NCBI RefSeq assembly: GCF_014203665.1
Contig: NZ_JACHJN010000005.1
Location: 186,001 to 250,000 of the forward strand
Length of the DNA: 64,000 nt
Reading direction: 5' to 3'
From: Saccharothrix tamanrassetensis
GTDB lineage: Bacteria > Actinomycetota > Actinomycetes > Mycobacteriales > Pseudonocardiaceae
The notes under the pieces were generated by a model, which was not told the DNA's origin, searched no databases, and saw only the letters and a program-made list of their open reading frames with translations. Of this stretch, positions 16,790 to 25,272 are shown piece by piece (positions within the stretch are counted from its first letter, which is position 1; the number at the start of each line of letters is the position of its first letter). Made by a program: the position numbers and the translations under genes.

Positions 16790-19243
16790 TCAGTCACGGA
16801 TCAGCTCTCCGATCCGCGCCGAGCGGACCGCGCGCACCGCGATCCACGCCGCCACCAGCACTACCGCCGCACTGCCCGCGACCGTGGTCACCAGCAGCGG
16901 GAACACGTCGGGCAGCTCCGGTGTCGGGGTCAGCCTCGGCGCCGGGTCCAGCTTCGGCACGGCGAAGCCGCTGCTCACCATGCTCGCGGTGAGCCCGACC
17001 GCGAGCGCCGCGACGGCGAGCGCGCCCAGTTCCAGCAGGTGGCTCGACAGCAGCGCCGCCGGGCGCAGGCCCATCCGGGTGCTGAACGCCCCGGACACCG
17101 CGTTCTGCCGCCGCCGCACCTCGATCGCCAGCAGCAGCGCGATCGCCGCGACGACCGCCAGCACCGCGCCGATGGCGGTGACGAAACCGAACGTCCACTG
17201 GATGGTCAGGAACGGCAGACCCGACACCGCCTTCTTCTTCTCACCCACGTTCCGGTACTTGATCCCGGCGTCCGCCAGCGCCTCGGTCAGCTCGCCCAGC
17301 GGCTTGGCGGACCACACGTACCAGGAGCCCACGTCGTCCGCCGACGTGACCTTGTCGCGCGGCACCACCCACCCGGACGTGCCGAGCTTCGGGAACGACG
17401 GCAGGTGCTCCTCGGGGTTGATCGCGGGCAGACCGGGCAGCGTCACCTCGCGGCGCGGCGCGCTGCCGATCCGCAGCGGCCGGGACAGCAGCGCCGGGTC
17501 GACGTCGTGGCCGAACGCCCCGTCGTTGAACGTCTTCGGGTCGACGACCAGCACCACCTGCTCGTTCTTCTCGCTGAGCCCCACGATGGTCGAGTTGCCG
17601 CGCAGCACGTCGGGCAGCACGGTGTCGTCGGCGACCTGGGCGAAGCTCTCCGCGCCCGTGTAGGTGCCGGACTTGAACTCCAGCGCGGTCTTCTGCGAGC
17701 CCGCGATGCTGGAGCCCACCGCGATGGTGCCGATCGCCAGCACACCCACCAGCAGCACGCCGGTCACCGGTCCGGCGGCGGCGGCGAGGCGGCGGATCGC
17801 CAGCTGCGCGGGCGGCTTGGACCACAGCGACGCGCGGTGCGAGGCCTTGAGCGCCCACCGCGCCACGCGGGCCGCGAGCAGGGCCGTGGTCAGCACGACC
17901 AGCAGCGGGAACGCCAGCGCGGCGGCGTCGATCCGGGGCAGGCCGCCGATCTTGAGCGGGGTGGCCAGACCGCTGTGCTGCACCCGGTTCCACGCCCACA
18001 CCGCGAGGCCGGCGGTGGCCAGCTCCCAAGGGACGGCGGCCAGCACGCGGCGGACGCGGGTGCCGGTGGTGGCTGCCTGGAACATCCGGTGCGTGCGCAC
18101 GGCGGCGGTCGCCCAGGTGGTCGCGACGCTGAGCGCGATGACCACCAGGACGGCCGCCGAGGCGGTGGTCGACGTGCCCGGTGGCAGCGCGGTCGACGGC
18201 GCGTAGACGGGTACCAGCAGCCGGCCGACGCCGAGCCCGAGCGCGCCGCCCACGACGAGCGGCAGCCCCAGTTCGAGCAGCGCCCGGCCGCCCAGCGCCG
18301 CCGGGCCGGAGCCGCGCACCCACAGCAGCCGCAGCTCGGTGTGCCGGCGCTGCGCCCACTGGACGGTCACCGTGGCCACCCCGGCCAGGCCGATGAGGAG
18401 GCTGATCAGGGTCAGCGGGAGGATCGCGGAACGGACGTTGCCCACGGTCTGGTGGGCGTTCTCCACCGGCAGGACCAGCTGGGAGACCACCCGGACGCCC
18501 TGGTCCGCGATCGGCTTGACGCGTGCGGTGCCGGTGGCCAGCAAGTCCTCGGCCTCGTCCACGGTCCGCGGCACGGCGCTGGGGAACCGGACGGTCACGT
18601 CGACGGTGCCGGCCAGCTCGCGCGGGAGGTCGGCGAACGAAGCGGCGCTCGGCATCCACACCACGGACGTCGCGAGGTCGTACTTCGCGTACGTGTTCGG
18701 GATGACCCACGACCGTTCGGAGCACCACCACGCGTCGAGCGGGTCGCGCAGGTCGGCGTAGATGGCGGTGACCGGGGGCAGCCTCCCGCCCATGCCGCGC
18801 TTGCCCAGTTGCAGATCTGTGGTCATGGCGATGCTCTTGGGCACCCAGAGCCCGTCCTTGGAGCCGCCTTCGAGGACGGTCAGGCGGTCCGTGGCGCCGG
18901 GCCGGAAGCCGAACTTGGCGTAGGTCTGCTTGCCGCCGAAGTCGGCGCGCGCTTCACGCGTGTAGGTGGCGGGCAGCATCGGCTGGTCGCCGACGGTCTG
19001 GCGCACGGCGTCCAGCAGCGGCGTCACCTGCTCGGGAGGCGAGCGCATCTCCAGCGACGGGTGCAGCGACTCGGTGCAGAGCCGGTCCTGCTGGTAGTCC
19101 ACGGCGGCACTGCCGGACGCCGCCGAGTGCATCACCGCGGCGGCCACGACGAAACTCAACAGGAGCGCGGTGACCAGGCTGACGATCAGGGTCAGCGGGC
19201 TCGACAGCGCGGCGCGCGGTGCGGCTCTCCACGGTATCTGCAC
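16790..19243 (-). CDS. FtsX-like ABC transporter permease, large
   Basis: The 817-residue permease carries two FtsX-type halves. Residues ~10-40 form the first helix (LTLIVSLVTALLLSFVVAAAV) and ~45-270 a large outside MacB-like domain. Clusters of helices then appear around residues 280-480 and a further set at ~630-815, separated by a second external domain. It ends ARIGELIRD. GTG 19243 is chosen because the helix begins only ten residues later. With the two downstream ATPases it makes an exporter of the MacB/LolCDE type. Substrates in actinomycetes are lipids, peptides or drugs; none can be assigned. The promoter region shares its 214-bp gap with the divergent chitinase. Confidence 0.88.
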   Translation of the reverse strand: MQIPWRAAPRAALSSPLTLIVSLVTALLLSFVVAAAVMHSAASGSAAVDYQQDRLCTESLHPSLEMRSPPEQVTPLLDAVRQTVGDQPMLPATYTREARADFGGKQTYAKFGFRPGATDRLTVLEGGSKDGLWVPKSIAMTTDLQLGKRGMGGRLPPVTAIYADLRDPLDAWWCSERSWVIPNTYAKYDLATSVVWMPSAASFADLPRELAGTVDVTVRFPSAVPRTVDEAEDLLATGTARVKPIADQGVRVVSQLVLPVENAHQTVGNVRSAILPLTLISLLIGLAGVATVTVQWAQRRHTELRLLWVRGSGPAALGGRALLELGLPLVVGGALGLGVGRLLVPVYAPSTALPPGTSTTASAAVLVVIALSVATTWATAAVRTHRMFQAATTGTRVRRVLAAVPWELATAGLAVWAWNRVQHSGLATPLKIGGLPRIDAAALAFPLLVVLTTALLAARVARWALKASHRASLWSKPPAQLAIRRLAAAAGPVTGVLLVGVLAIGTIAVGSSIAGSQKTALEFKSGTYTGAESFAQVADDTVLPDVLRGNSTIVGLSEKNEQVVLVVDPKTFNDGAFGHDVDPALLSRPLRIGSAPRREVTLPGLPAINPEEHLPSFPKLGTSGWVVPRDKVTSADDVGSWYVWSAKPLGELTEALADAGIKYRNVGEKKKAVSGLPFLTIQWTFGFVTAIGAVLAVVAAIALLLAIEVRRRQNAVSGAFSTRMGLRPAALLSSHLLELGALAVAALAVGLTASMVSSGFAVPKLDPAPRLTPTPELPDVFPLLVTTVAGSAAVVLVAAWIAVRAVRSARIGELIRD

Positions 19244-19384
19244 CTCGTGAACGGTAATCGGTAAAGGCTGGTCAGCGGTCGGGTTTCGGTACCTTGGCGG
19301 GGGCCGTCGCCGCTGGTGGACGCACCGTAGCCGGACGAGCACGCCGATGTGGGGTCGGCAGACGGGGGAACCGCACGCCGCCGC

Positions 19385-19413
19385 TTGACAGGCCGACTGT
19401 GGTCTAGTCCAAT
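19385..19413 (+). promoter_or_regulatory. Chitinase promoter with DasR-like (dre) operator
   Basis: TGGTCTAGTCCA at 19400-19411 matches the streptomycete DasR-responsive element core TGGTCTAGACCA at 11 of 12 bases. It lies immediately downstream of a -35 box TTGACA (19385-19390) and overlaps the -10 region, so a bound GntR-type repressor would block RNA polymerase. DasR is released by glucosamine-6-phosphate, linking the chitinase to GlcNAc supply (established for Streptomyces, inferred here). Confidence 0.7.
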
Positions 19414-19456
19414 TTTCACCACCTGGAGGCCGCCCACCGCTAGGAGGCAACGACCG

Positions 19457-21022
19457 ATGTCACGCAGAGTCCTGTTGGCGAGGGTGGCGGCGGTGGGGGC
19501 GCTGGTGCTGGGCGCCGTCGCGGTCGGCTTCGCCCCGGCGCACGCCGCCTCGGCCACCGCGACGTTCACCAAGACCGCGTCCTGGGATTCCGGCTACACC
19601 GCCCAGTTCGTCGTGAAGAACGAGACCAGCGCCGCGATCGCCGGGTGGAAGGTGGAGTTCGACCTGCCCTCCGGCACCAGTGTCGCCGCGTACTGGGACG
19701 CGCTCCAGACCAACGCGAGCGGCCACTACACGTTCACCAACCGGGACTACAACCGGACCGTCGCGCCCGGTGCCACGGTCACCTTCGGCTTCAACGCGAC
19801 CGGGCCCGGCGTGCCCGTCAACTGCAAGCTCAACGGAGCGGCGTGCACGGGCGCGCCCACGGTCACCACGACCACGACCACGACGACGTCACCGACCACG
19901 ACGACCTCGCCGACCACCACGACGACGTCGCCCACGACGACCACCACCACGTCGAGCACCACGACCACCACCAGCACGACGACCACCACCACGACGACCC
20001 CGCCCGTCGGGCTGCCCAAGCGGGTCCTGGTCGGGTACCTGCACGCCAGCTTCGCCAACGGTTCCGGCTACATCCGGATGAAGGACGTCTCGCCGGACTG
20101 GGACATCATCAACCTGTCCTTCGCCGAGCCCACGTCGGTGACCTCAGGGGATCTGCGCTTCCAGCAGTGCCCGGTGGCCGAGTGCCCGAACGTCGAGTCC
20201 GAGGCCGAGTTCATCGCCGGCATCAAGGAGAAGCAGGCGCAGGGCAAGAAGGTGCTGATCTCCATCGGTGGCCAGAACGGGCAGGTCCAGCTGACCACGG
20301 CGGGCGCGCGGGACGCGTTCGTGCGCAGCGTGAGCGCCATCATCGACCGTTACGGCCTGGACGGTCTCGACGTCGACTTCGAGGGCCACTCGCTGTCCCT
20401 CAACTCCGGCGACACCGACTTCCGCAGCCCGACCACGCCGGTGGTGGTCAACCTGATCTCCGCGCTCAAGTCGCTGAAGGCGCGCTACGGAGCCAAGTTC
20501 GTGCTCACCATGGCCCCGGAGACGTTCTTCGTCCAGCTCGGCTACCAGTTCTACGGCGGCGGCAGCGGCCAGGACCCGCGTGCGGGCGCGTACCTGCCGG
20601 TCATCCACGCCATGCGGGACGACCTCACCCTGCTGCACGTCCAGCACTACAACTCCGGCCCGATCATGGGTCTGGACAACCAGTACCACTTCATGGGCGG
20701 CGCGGACTTCCACGTCGCGATGGCCGACATGGTGCTCGCCGGCTTCCCGGTGCGCGGCGACGCGACGAAGGTCTTCACCGGCCTGCGCCAGGACCAGGTC
20801 GCCATCGGCCTGCCCGCAAGCGTCAACGCGGGCAACGGCCACACCTCGGTCGCCGAGACGCACAAGGCGCTGGACTGCCTGATGAAGGGCACGAACTGCG
20901 GCCCGTACAAGCCCAAGGCGACCTACCCGAACCTGCGCGGCCTGATGACGTGGTCGATCAACTGGGACAAGTACAACGGCTTCGAATTCTCCAAGTCCCA
21001 CCGCGCCTACTTGCCCCGGTAG
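19457..21022 (+). CDS. Secreted GH18 chitinase with CBM2 domain
   Basis: The 521-residue extracellular chitinase has a signal peptide at residues 1-31 (cleavage near AHAA) and a family-2 carbohydrate-binding module at about 32-135 (WDSGYTAQFVVKNETSA, AGWKVEFDLPSG). A long Thr-rich linker covers about 136-180. The catalytic GH18 barrel spans ~185-521, with active-site motif DGLDVDFEG (Glu309 as acid/base) and NLSFAEP and ISIGGQNG strands. A TAGGAGG ribosome site lies 9 bp before ATG 19457. Conserved Cys pairs are present. The DasR-like site upstream points to induction by chitin breakdown products. A hairpin follows the stop. Confidence 0.96.
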   Translation: MSRRVLLARVAAVGALVLGAVAVGFAPAHAASATATFTKTASWDSGYTAQFVVKNETSAAIAGWKVEFDLPSGTSVAAYWDALQTNASGHYTFTNRDYNRTVAPGATVTFGFNATGPGVPVNCKLNGAACTGAPTVTTTTTTTTSPTTTTSPTTTTTSPTTTTTTSSTTTTTSTTTTTTTTPPVGLPKRVLVGYLHASFANGSGYIRMKDVSPDWDIINLSFAEPTSVTSGDLRFQQCPVAECPNVESEAEFIAGIKEKQAQGKKVLISIGGQNGQVQLTTAGARDAFVRSVSAIIDRYGLDGLDVDFEGHSLSLNSGDTDFRSPTTPVVVNLISALKSLKARYGAKFVLTMAPETFFVQLGYQFYGGGSGQDPRAGAYLPVIHAMRDDLTLLHVQHYNSGPIMGLDNQYHFMGGADFHVAMADMVLAGFPVRGDATKVFTGLRQDQVAIGLPASVNAGNGHTSVAETHKALDCLMKGTNCGPYKPKATYPNLRGLMTWSINWDKYNGFEFSKSHRAYLPR

Positions 21023-21034
21023 CACCTGGCGAGT

Positions 21035-21073
21035 ACCGGCCGGGCTCCCGACCACTCGGCAGGCCCGGCCGGT
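21035..21073 (+). terminator. Hairpin downstream of the chitinase gene
   Basis: ACCGGCCGGGC (21035-21045) pairs perfectly with GCCCGGCCGGT (21063-21073) around a 17-nt loop. The stem is 11 bp, begins 12 bp after the stop codon and has no T-tract, as is common for actinobacterial terminators. It also lies just past the 3' end of the convergent Imm1 gene. Confidence 0.6.
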
Positions 21074-21077
21074 GCCG

Positions 21078-21524
21078 TCATCCGGCCGTGGGGTACCACG
21101 CGGGCGGTGTCTGCCAGGTTGCGGCGGTGGGTCGTTGCCCGCCTGTGGTCAGGTATTCGTGGGCGGCTCGGCGTACCACGTCCAGCGGGATTTCCGAGTC
21201 TGCCGGGTATTCGGTGTCGGAGTTCATGTAGTAGTACAGGATTCGTCCGTCCGCGTTGGCGTCGCTGCCGGACGTGGCTCTGCTGAACCACCGGCCGTCC
21301 GGTGAGGTGTAGACGAGTGCGCCCTGGCCGGTGTTGCCGTGCACGCCTACGTCCAACGTCTTCCGCCGGGTGTTCGTGTCCGCCGGTCGAGCCGGTTTCA
21401 GGTGCACGACAATCCGGCCGTCCCATGCGATCACGGCGTCCAACACGGCGTCTAGTTCGGCCGAGGTGCGGACGGTCACGGCTTCGTCCTGTTCCTCGTC
21501 GTACCAAGCCTCTAGCTCCACCAC
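21078..21524 (-). CDS. Imm1-type immunity protein
   Basis: The 148-residue acidic protein matches the Imm1 family of immunity proteins that protect against deaminase and other polymorphic toxins. Typical features are an acidic N-terminus (LEAWYDEEQDEAVTV), GRIVVHLKPAR, YTSPDGRWFSRAT, YYYMNSDTEYPADSEIPLD and the end GGQRPTAATWQTP. GTG 21524 has an AGGAGGAG ribosome site. The likely cognate toxin gene (SCP1.201-like deaminase) lies upstream on the same strand, but a ~0.93 kb insertion sequence now separates them and the toxin is broken. The immunity gene itself looks intact. Confidence 0.82.
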   Translation of the reverse strand: MVELEAWYDEEQDEAVTVRTSAELDAVLDAVIAWDGRIVVHLKPARPADTNTRRKTLDVGVHGNTGQGALVYTSPDGRWFSRATSGSDANADGRILYYYMNSDTEYPADSEIPLDVVRRAAHEYLTTGGQRPTAATWQTPPAWYPTAG

Positions 21525-21582
21525 GGTTGGGCTCCTCCTGTGTACCGGGTGCGGGTTCGAGCGCCGCCGGCGGTTTGTCCGT

Positions 21583-22507
21583 GCACTGAACCCTTTTCAT
21601 CGTGGTTGGCACCCGGTCTCGATGTGGTGCAGGACGAGGATGGCTGCGGTGATCGCGGTGGCTCGGCGTGGGCAGCAGCGCAGCTTGGTCAGGATCTTCC
21701 AGCCCTTGAGCAGTGCCACGGCGCGTTCGCCGAGGGCGCGGATGCGGGCGTGTGCCCGGTTGACCGCCTTCTGACCTCGTGACAGCCGAGGCCGCTTGGC
21801 GTTGCGCTTGAACGGGGTGCGCACCGTGCCGCCCGCGCCTTGGTACGCCTTGTCGGCGAACGTGGTGACGCTGTGGCCGGTCAGCACGTCGACGAGGCCG
21901 TGGGTGCGGGCCGCGGTCAGGTCGTGGACCGCGCCGGGCAGAGCCGGCGAGACCCACACCAGCCGGCCCGCCGGGTCGGCGAGGACTTGGACGTTGACGC
22001 CGTGGCGACGGTGTTTGCCCGAGTAGTAGGGCTTCTGGTCGGCGATGCGGTCGATGGGGACCAGGGTGCCGTCCAGGATCGCGTAGGCGAGTCGGGCGGC
22101 GCGTTCACCGGCGGCGTGAAGGTCGTCGGCCAGGACGGCGAGCAGGTCCACCGCTTCCCGGACGTAGCGCCAGGCGGTGCTGCGGGAGATGCCGAACCCT
22201 GCGGCCAGGCGGGCGTGGGTATCGCCGTTGCGCAGGTGAGCGAGCGCGAGCAGTGCTTGACGACCGGGCTCCAGGCGCCGCCATCGGGACCGGCGCCGCA
22301 CCCGCTCCGCGCGGATGAGATCGCCCAAGCGGACGAGGGTGTGGTTGGACAGCGGAATCGCGGCAGGGTAAGACAGCACGGCGAGGCTCCCGGTTGGGGC
22401 ATCGGATCTTGGTCGACTGCTGTCCTACCTGGAGCCTCGCCCATCGCGCTCCCCACTGCTCAACCTGCACCGTGACCTGCACCGTCACGTTGAAAATGCC
22501 TCACTGT
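21583..22507 (-). mobile_element. IS5-like insertion sequence
   Basis: The ~925-bp element holds one transposase gene. Candidate terminal inverted repeats are 21583-21602 and 22488-22507, agreeing at 14 of 20 positions with a shared core TTTTCANCG. The right end abuts the truncated toxin gene and the left end lies ~60 bp before the Imm1 start, so it inserted between or inside the toxin-immunity pair. I could not find a clear target-site duplication; boundaries may be off by some 10 bp. Confidence 0.75.
21597..22379 (-). CDS. IS5-family DDE transposase
   Basis: The 260-residue transposase of the IS5/DDE_Tnp_4 group appears intact. An N-terminal helix-turn-helix (HLRNGDTHARLAAGFGIS, then STAWRYVREAV) precedes the catalytic domain, with first Asp in AILDGTLVPIDR, second Asp in TTFADKAYQGAGG and Glu in ALGERAVALLKGWKIL. 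The frame is uninterrupted from GTG 22379 to the stop inside the left terminal repeat region, so the element may still be active. A degenerate relative lies at 25273-25670. Confidence 0.92.
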   Translation of the reverse strand: MLSYPAAIPLSNHTLVRLGDLIRAERVRRRSRWRRLEPGRQALLALAHLRNGDTHARLAAGFGISRSTAWRYVREAVDLLAVLADDLHAAGERAARLAYAILDGTLVPIDRIADQKPYYSGKHRRHGVNVQVLADPAGRLVWVSPALPGAVHDLTAARTHGLVDVLTGHSVTTFADKAYQGAGGTVRTPFKRNAKRPRLSRGQKAVNRAHARIRALGERAVALLKGWKILTKLRCCPRRATAITAAILVLHHIETGCQPR

Positions 22508-23226
22508 CAACGTGGACCCTTCGGGAGAAGGATCGGCACAAGGGTGTCACAGGAATCGTCGCGCCCACGACACGGCCGATAACTGATGATCAGTGTCGCG
22601 TGCATGATTCCGTTCGCCACCATGTACGCGGCCAACTTCTGTTCCACGTCGCCGGAACGGCCTGAGCCATCCGGAAGACCCATTCGCGCTAGCTGGCTCT
22701 GCACCAGTGCGGAGCGCTGATCGAATCCGCTTTGAATCGGCTGAGCAGTGCCGTCCGGGCCGATCCAACGGCCCACCGTCTTCTGCCTGCTGTTGGGCAC
22801 TACGGGTGGGGTAGTTCGCGCCGTAGTTCTTCGATCCGTTCCGGCGGGGAGTACGGGCGGTTCGGCCGGGTCGGGCCGGAGCCGTTGCTCTGGTTGCGCC
22901 GGGGGCTGTGCGGGCGGCTGTTGAGGGGGAGGGGCCGGGGTTGCGGTGGTCTCGGTCGCCAGGCGGTCCGCGTAGCTCTCGGCGTTTTTCGCGGCCTCGT
23001 TCAGCAGGGACCACAGGTAGCCCTTACACGCATCCACCACGCCCGTGAATGTGGCCAACACCTGTGCTCCGTCCGCTTCGAGGTGGTGCGCACCTTTCAT
23101 TGCGCGGGCCAACATGTCATGTGCCTCTTGGGCCAGGTCTTCCGCCTGTTCCAACGCCGTGCGAGACTGCGCGGCCTTCCCGCACGCGGCCTGGACCCCT
23201 GCGACCACGTCCCCGAGTGACGCCAC
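22507..23226 (-). pseudogene. SCP1.201-like deaminase toxin, inactivated
   Basis: The remaining 239 residues comprise an Ala/Gln-rich helical N-terminus (residues 1-90), a Pro/Gln linker and the C-terminal start of an SCP1.201-like (DYW-related) deaminase domain: VGRWIGPDGTAQP, then DVEQKLAAYMVANGI and PCRGRDDSCDTLVPILLP. In the family the zinc motif is HxE; here Asp193 stands where the His should be. The frame then stops after LLPKG. A one-base shift would read on as STLTV, as family members do, before the IS begins. So a substitution, a frameshift and an IS insertion have all hit it. GTG 23226 has a strong GGGGAGG site. Family assignment is from remembered motifs. Confidence 0.75.
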
Positions 23227-23362
23227 CGCGGCCTCCCCTCCCCGCGTCAGCGTGGCACAGGGGTACAACAGTTACCGGGCGACACGGCCAGTGGCGGACT
23301 TGCCTACTTGTCCACTTGCCTCGGCAGCACCCTCCCGCGCCTCGGCGCAGACCTGTGTCTGC

Positions 23363-23484
23363 GTGTTCTCCCCGTATGGCCTGCGCGCAGCGAACCGCGC
23401 TTGTCCTTGGGGCGCAAGCACGCTTTTCGCTTGTGCCCCAAGGACAAGGGTGGTTGTCTTGACCAGGCCATGCGGGGAGAACAC
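23363..23484. repeat. Nested inverted-repeat element A
   Basis: Outer arms 23363-23383 and 23464-23484 pair at 20 of 21 positions (left arm begins GTGTTCTCCCCGTATGGCCT). Inside them, arms 23400-23419 (CTTGTCCTTGGGGCGCAAGC) and 23429-23448 pair at 19 of 20 around a 9-nt loop ACGCTTTTC. The inner stem can extend outward to 23394-23454 with few mismatches. No convincing protein is encoded. See element B at 23716-23853 for the same architecture with a different inner stem. Confidence 0.85.
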
Positions 23485-23587
23485 GACCGCTCTTGCTTGT
23501 TCTTCCTCCCCGGAGGCCTGCCCAGCGGCGAGCGTCGCTTTTCTCTTTGACCGGCAGCGATCGAGATCCAGGTCGCCGACCGCTCCG

Positions 23588-23655
23588 GGCCCGGAAGATC
23601 GAACCAGTCGGTGGCCGCTCTGCGGCCCGGAAGATCGAACCAGTCGGTGACCGCT
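23588..23655. repeat. Pair of 32-bp direct repeats between the palindromic elements
   Basis: Two 32-bp units at 23588-23619 and 23624-23655 (start GGCCCGGAAGATCGAACCAG) differ at one base and are separated by 4 bp, giving a 36-bp period. They lie midway between nested inverted repeats A and B. No gene is seen here. Confidence 0.8.
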
Positions 23656-23715
23656 GTGGGTCGAAGGACTTGAAAGAGTCCTCGCCGGACAGGCAGGCCC
23701 CCAAGGAGTGGGGAA

Positions 23716-23853
23716 GTGCTTCGTGCCCTCCCTGTACGGCCTGCCGGAGGCAACCACCCTTGGGTTGGTGGTGCAAGCGGTGAAGCGTGCTTGCACCACC
23801 AACCCAAGCGCGGTCGGGCTTCGCCCAGGCCGTACGGGGAGAACACGAAGCAC
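23716..23853. repeat. Nested inverted-repeat element B
   Basis: Outer arms 23716-23743 and 23826-23853 pair at 25 of 28 positions and contain the same conserved block as element A (right arm GGGGAGAACAC). The inner arms 23759-23778 (CTTGGGTTGGTGGTGCAAGC) and 23789-23808 are perfectly complementary over 20 bp, with loop GGTGAAGCGT. Both elements keep CTTG...CAAGC at the inner stem ends while the middle of the stem differs in sequence but stays paired. Confidence 0.85.
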
Positions 23854-23919
23854 ACGTGTGCGCCGAAGCGCAGCGGAGTGGCTGGGAGCGCCGCCGCATG
23901 ACGACCGCGCCCATAGCGG

Positions 23920-24828
23920 TCAGCGCCAGCTCCACTGGATGCCGTACTGGCCGGGCGCCGGGTCCAGGGTGATGAACTGGAACGTGCTCGCCGCCTGGTT
24001 GAACGTCACCTCGCCGCGCTTCTCCACCGGCGATGCGTTGCGCTGCTGGAAGTAGCCGTTGCAGCTGCGCGGCAAGTGGTCCGGGTCGAACGCGATCTGG
24101 AGCACGAGGTCCCGTGCCGGCCGGTAGATGGCCAGTTGCGCGTGCTGGTCGGTCTGCCCCGGAGGGAACCGCACGCCGAACTCCACGGCGGCCAGCTCCC
24201 CGGAGTCCAGCGGCCGGTCGAGCACGAACTCGAACGCGCACGTGGAGGACGGCACGTCCGCCCGGAACCGGGCCGGGCGGCAGCCCTCCGTGTGCGTCAC
24301 GACCGGGGGCTGGTTGAGGCTGGAGCAGCGGGTGACGAAGATGAACCGGGACGTGCCGTCGTGGTCGGCCCGGAGCAGTCGGCGCACCCTCATCGACTCC
24401 TCGTGGCCGCGCCCGTCGACCCGGTAGGACACGTGCTGCGACAGCCGGTGCGGGGAGTCCAGCTGGTCCGGCGTCGCGTCCACCTTGGCCAGCGCGCGGG
24501 CCACCGACTCCGGTCGGTCCCACACCTGGTCGTAGGCGACGGCCCGGCCGGTGCGGTTGGTCCACCGGCCGCGCGGTCTGCGCGGGCCGAGCAGGGCGGT
24601 CAGCGCCTGCGGGGGCTGACCGAGGATCACCTCCAGCGCCGTGACGGCCGCCAGCGAACTGGCCCGCTCCGGTCGGTTCTCGCCGTTCTGCCAGTAGCTC
24701 AACGCGCTGACGCTGACCGGGGTCGACCGCTCGCGCAGCCGCCGGCTGATCTCGTTGAGGCTGAGCCCGCTGCGCTGGATCGCGGCGCGCAGCGCGGTGC
24801 TGAAGTCGGCGGGGATCGTGGTGGTCAT
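23920..24828 (-). CDS. XRE-type helix-turn-helix protein with unknown C-terminal domain
   Basis: The 302-residue protein begins MTTTIPADFSTALRAAIQRSG. Its N-terminal helix-turn-helix at about residues 8-70 (LSLNEISRRLRERST, VSALSYWQNGENRPER) resembles XRE/Cro regulators that read the SxxxLSxW...G motif. A C-terminal beta-rich domain of ~180 residues contains SYRVDGRGHEESMRVRRLL and VELGVRFPPGQ-like strands and ends YGIQWSWR; I do not recognise it. ATG 24828 has an AAGGGG ribosome site. It is a lone gene beside the palindromic elements. Regulatory function is inferred from the HTH only. Confidence 0.8.
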   Translation of the reverse strand: MTTTIPADFSTALRAAIQRSGLSLNEISRRLRERSTPVSVSALSYWQNGENRPERASSLAAVTALEVILGQPPQALTALLGPRRPRGRWTNRTGRAVAYDQVWDRPESVARALAKVDATPDQLDSPHRLSQHVSYRVDGRGHEESMRVRRLLRADHDGTSRFIFVTRCSSLNQPPVVTHTEGCRPARFRADVPSSTCAFEFVLDRPLDSGELAAVEFGVRFPPGQTDQHAQLAIYRPARDLVLQIAFDPDHLPRSCNGYFQQRNASPVEKRGEVTFNQAASTFQFITLDPAPGQYGIQWSWR

Positions 24829-25272
24829 GACGGCCCCTTCGTCAACGCTGCAGGGTGCGTTCAGGGATTGGCTGCCGGCGGCAGCGTACCTCTCCGTCCG
24901 GTCCGAAGGAATTCGCAGAACGATTCCGGCCATTTGTCGACGTGGTCGGTGCACGTACTTGGTATGCCCGTTCACGGCCGCAGCGTTCGGCAGGCGTCCG
25001 GAGCGGTTCGCGGGGAGAGCGCTGACGACAGCGCCGCCATCGGTCCGGAGACCTGTGACGGCCGACGTGGCCACCACCAGGCAGTTCGGGGCACGTCCAG
25101 AGTTATCCAGCCAGACGGCGAGCTTTTCGTTGACGGGCGTTCACTTCGCATTAGGGTTGACTCGTCCCCCTCGCCGGAGGTCCACCCGACGGGTCTTTTC
25201 CACCCTGCCCGCGTTATCGGAAAAGACCGCGAGCTTATTTCGACGAATCGCAACCCTGAGCCGTTTCCAACC
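24829..25272. other. Intergenic region without recognisable gene
   Basis: These ~440 bp hold the promoter of the leftward XRE-type gene and the flank of the transposase remnant. The sequence is less GC-rich than its neighbours, with patches such as ATTCGCAGAACGATTC. I see no coding frame with credible composition or ribosome site, and no strong inverted repeat. Confidence 0.4.

Noticed and set aside
23280..23860. CRISPR-like array at the repeats near 23.6 kb
   Set aside because: Only two direct repeats with a 4-bp gap and two hairpins are present; there are no regularly spaced unique spacers and no cas genes.
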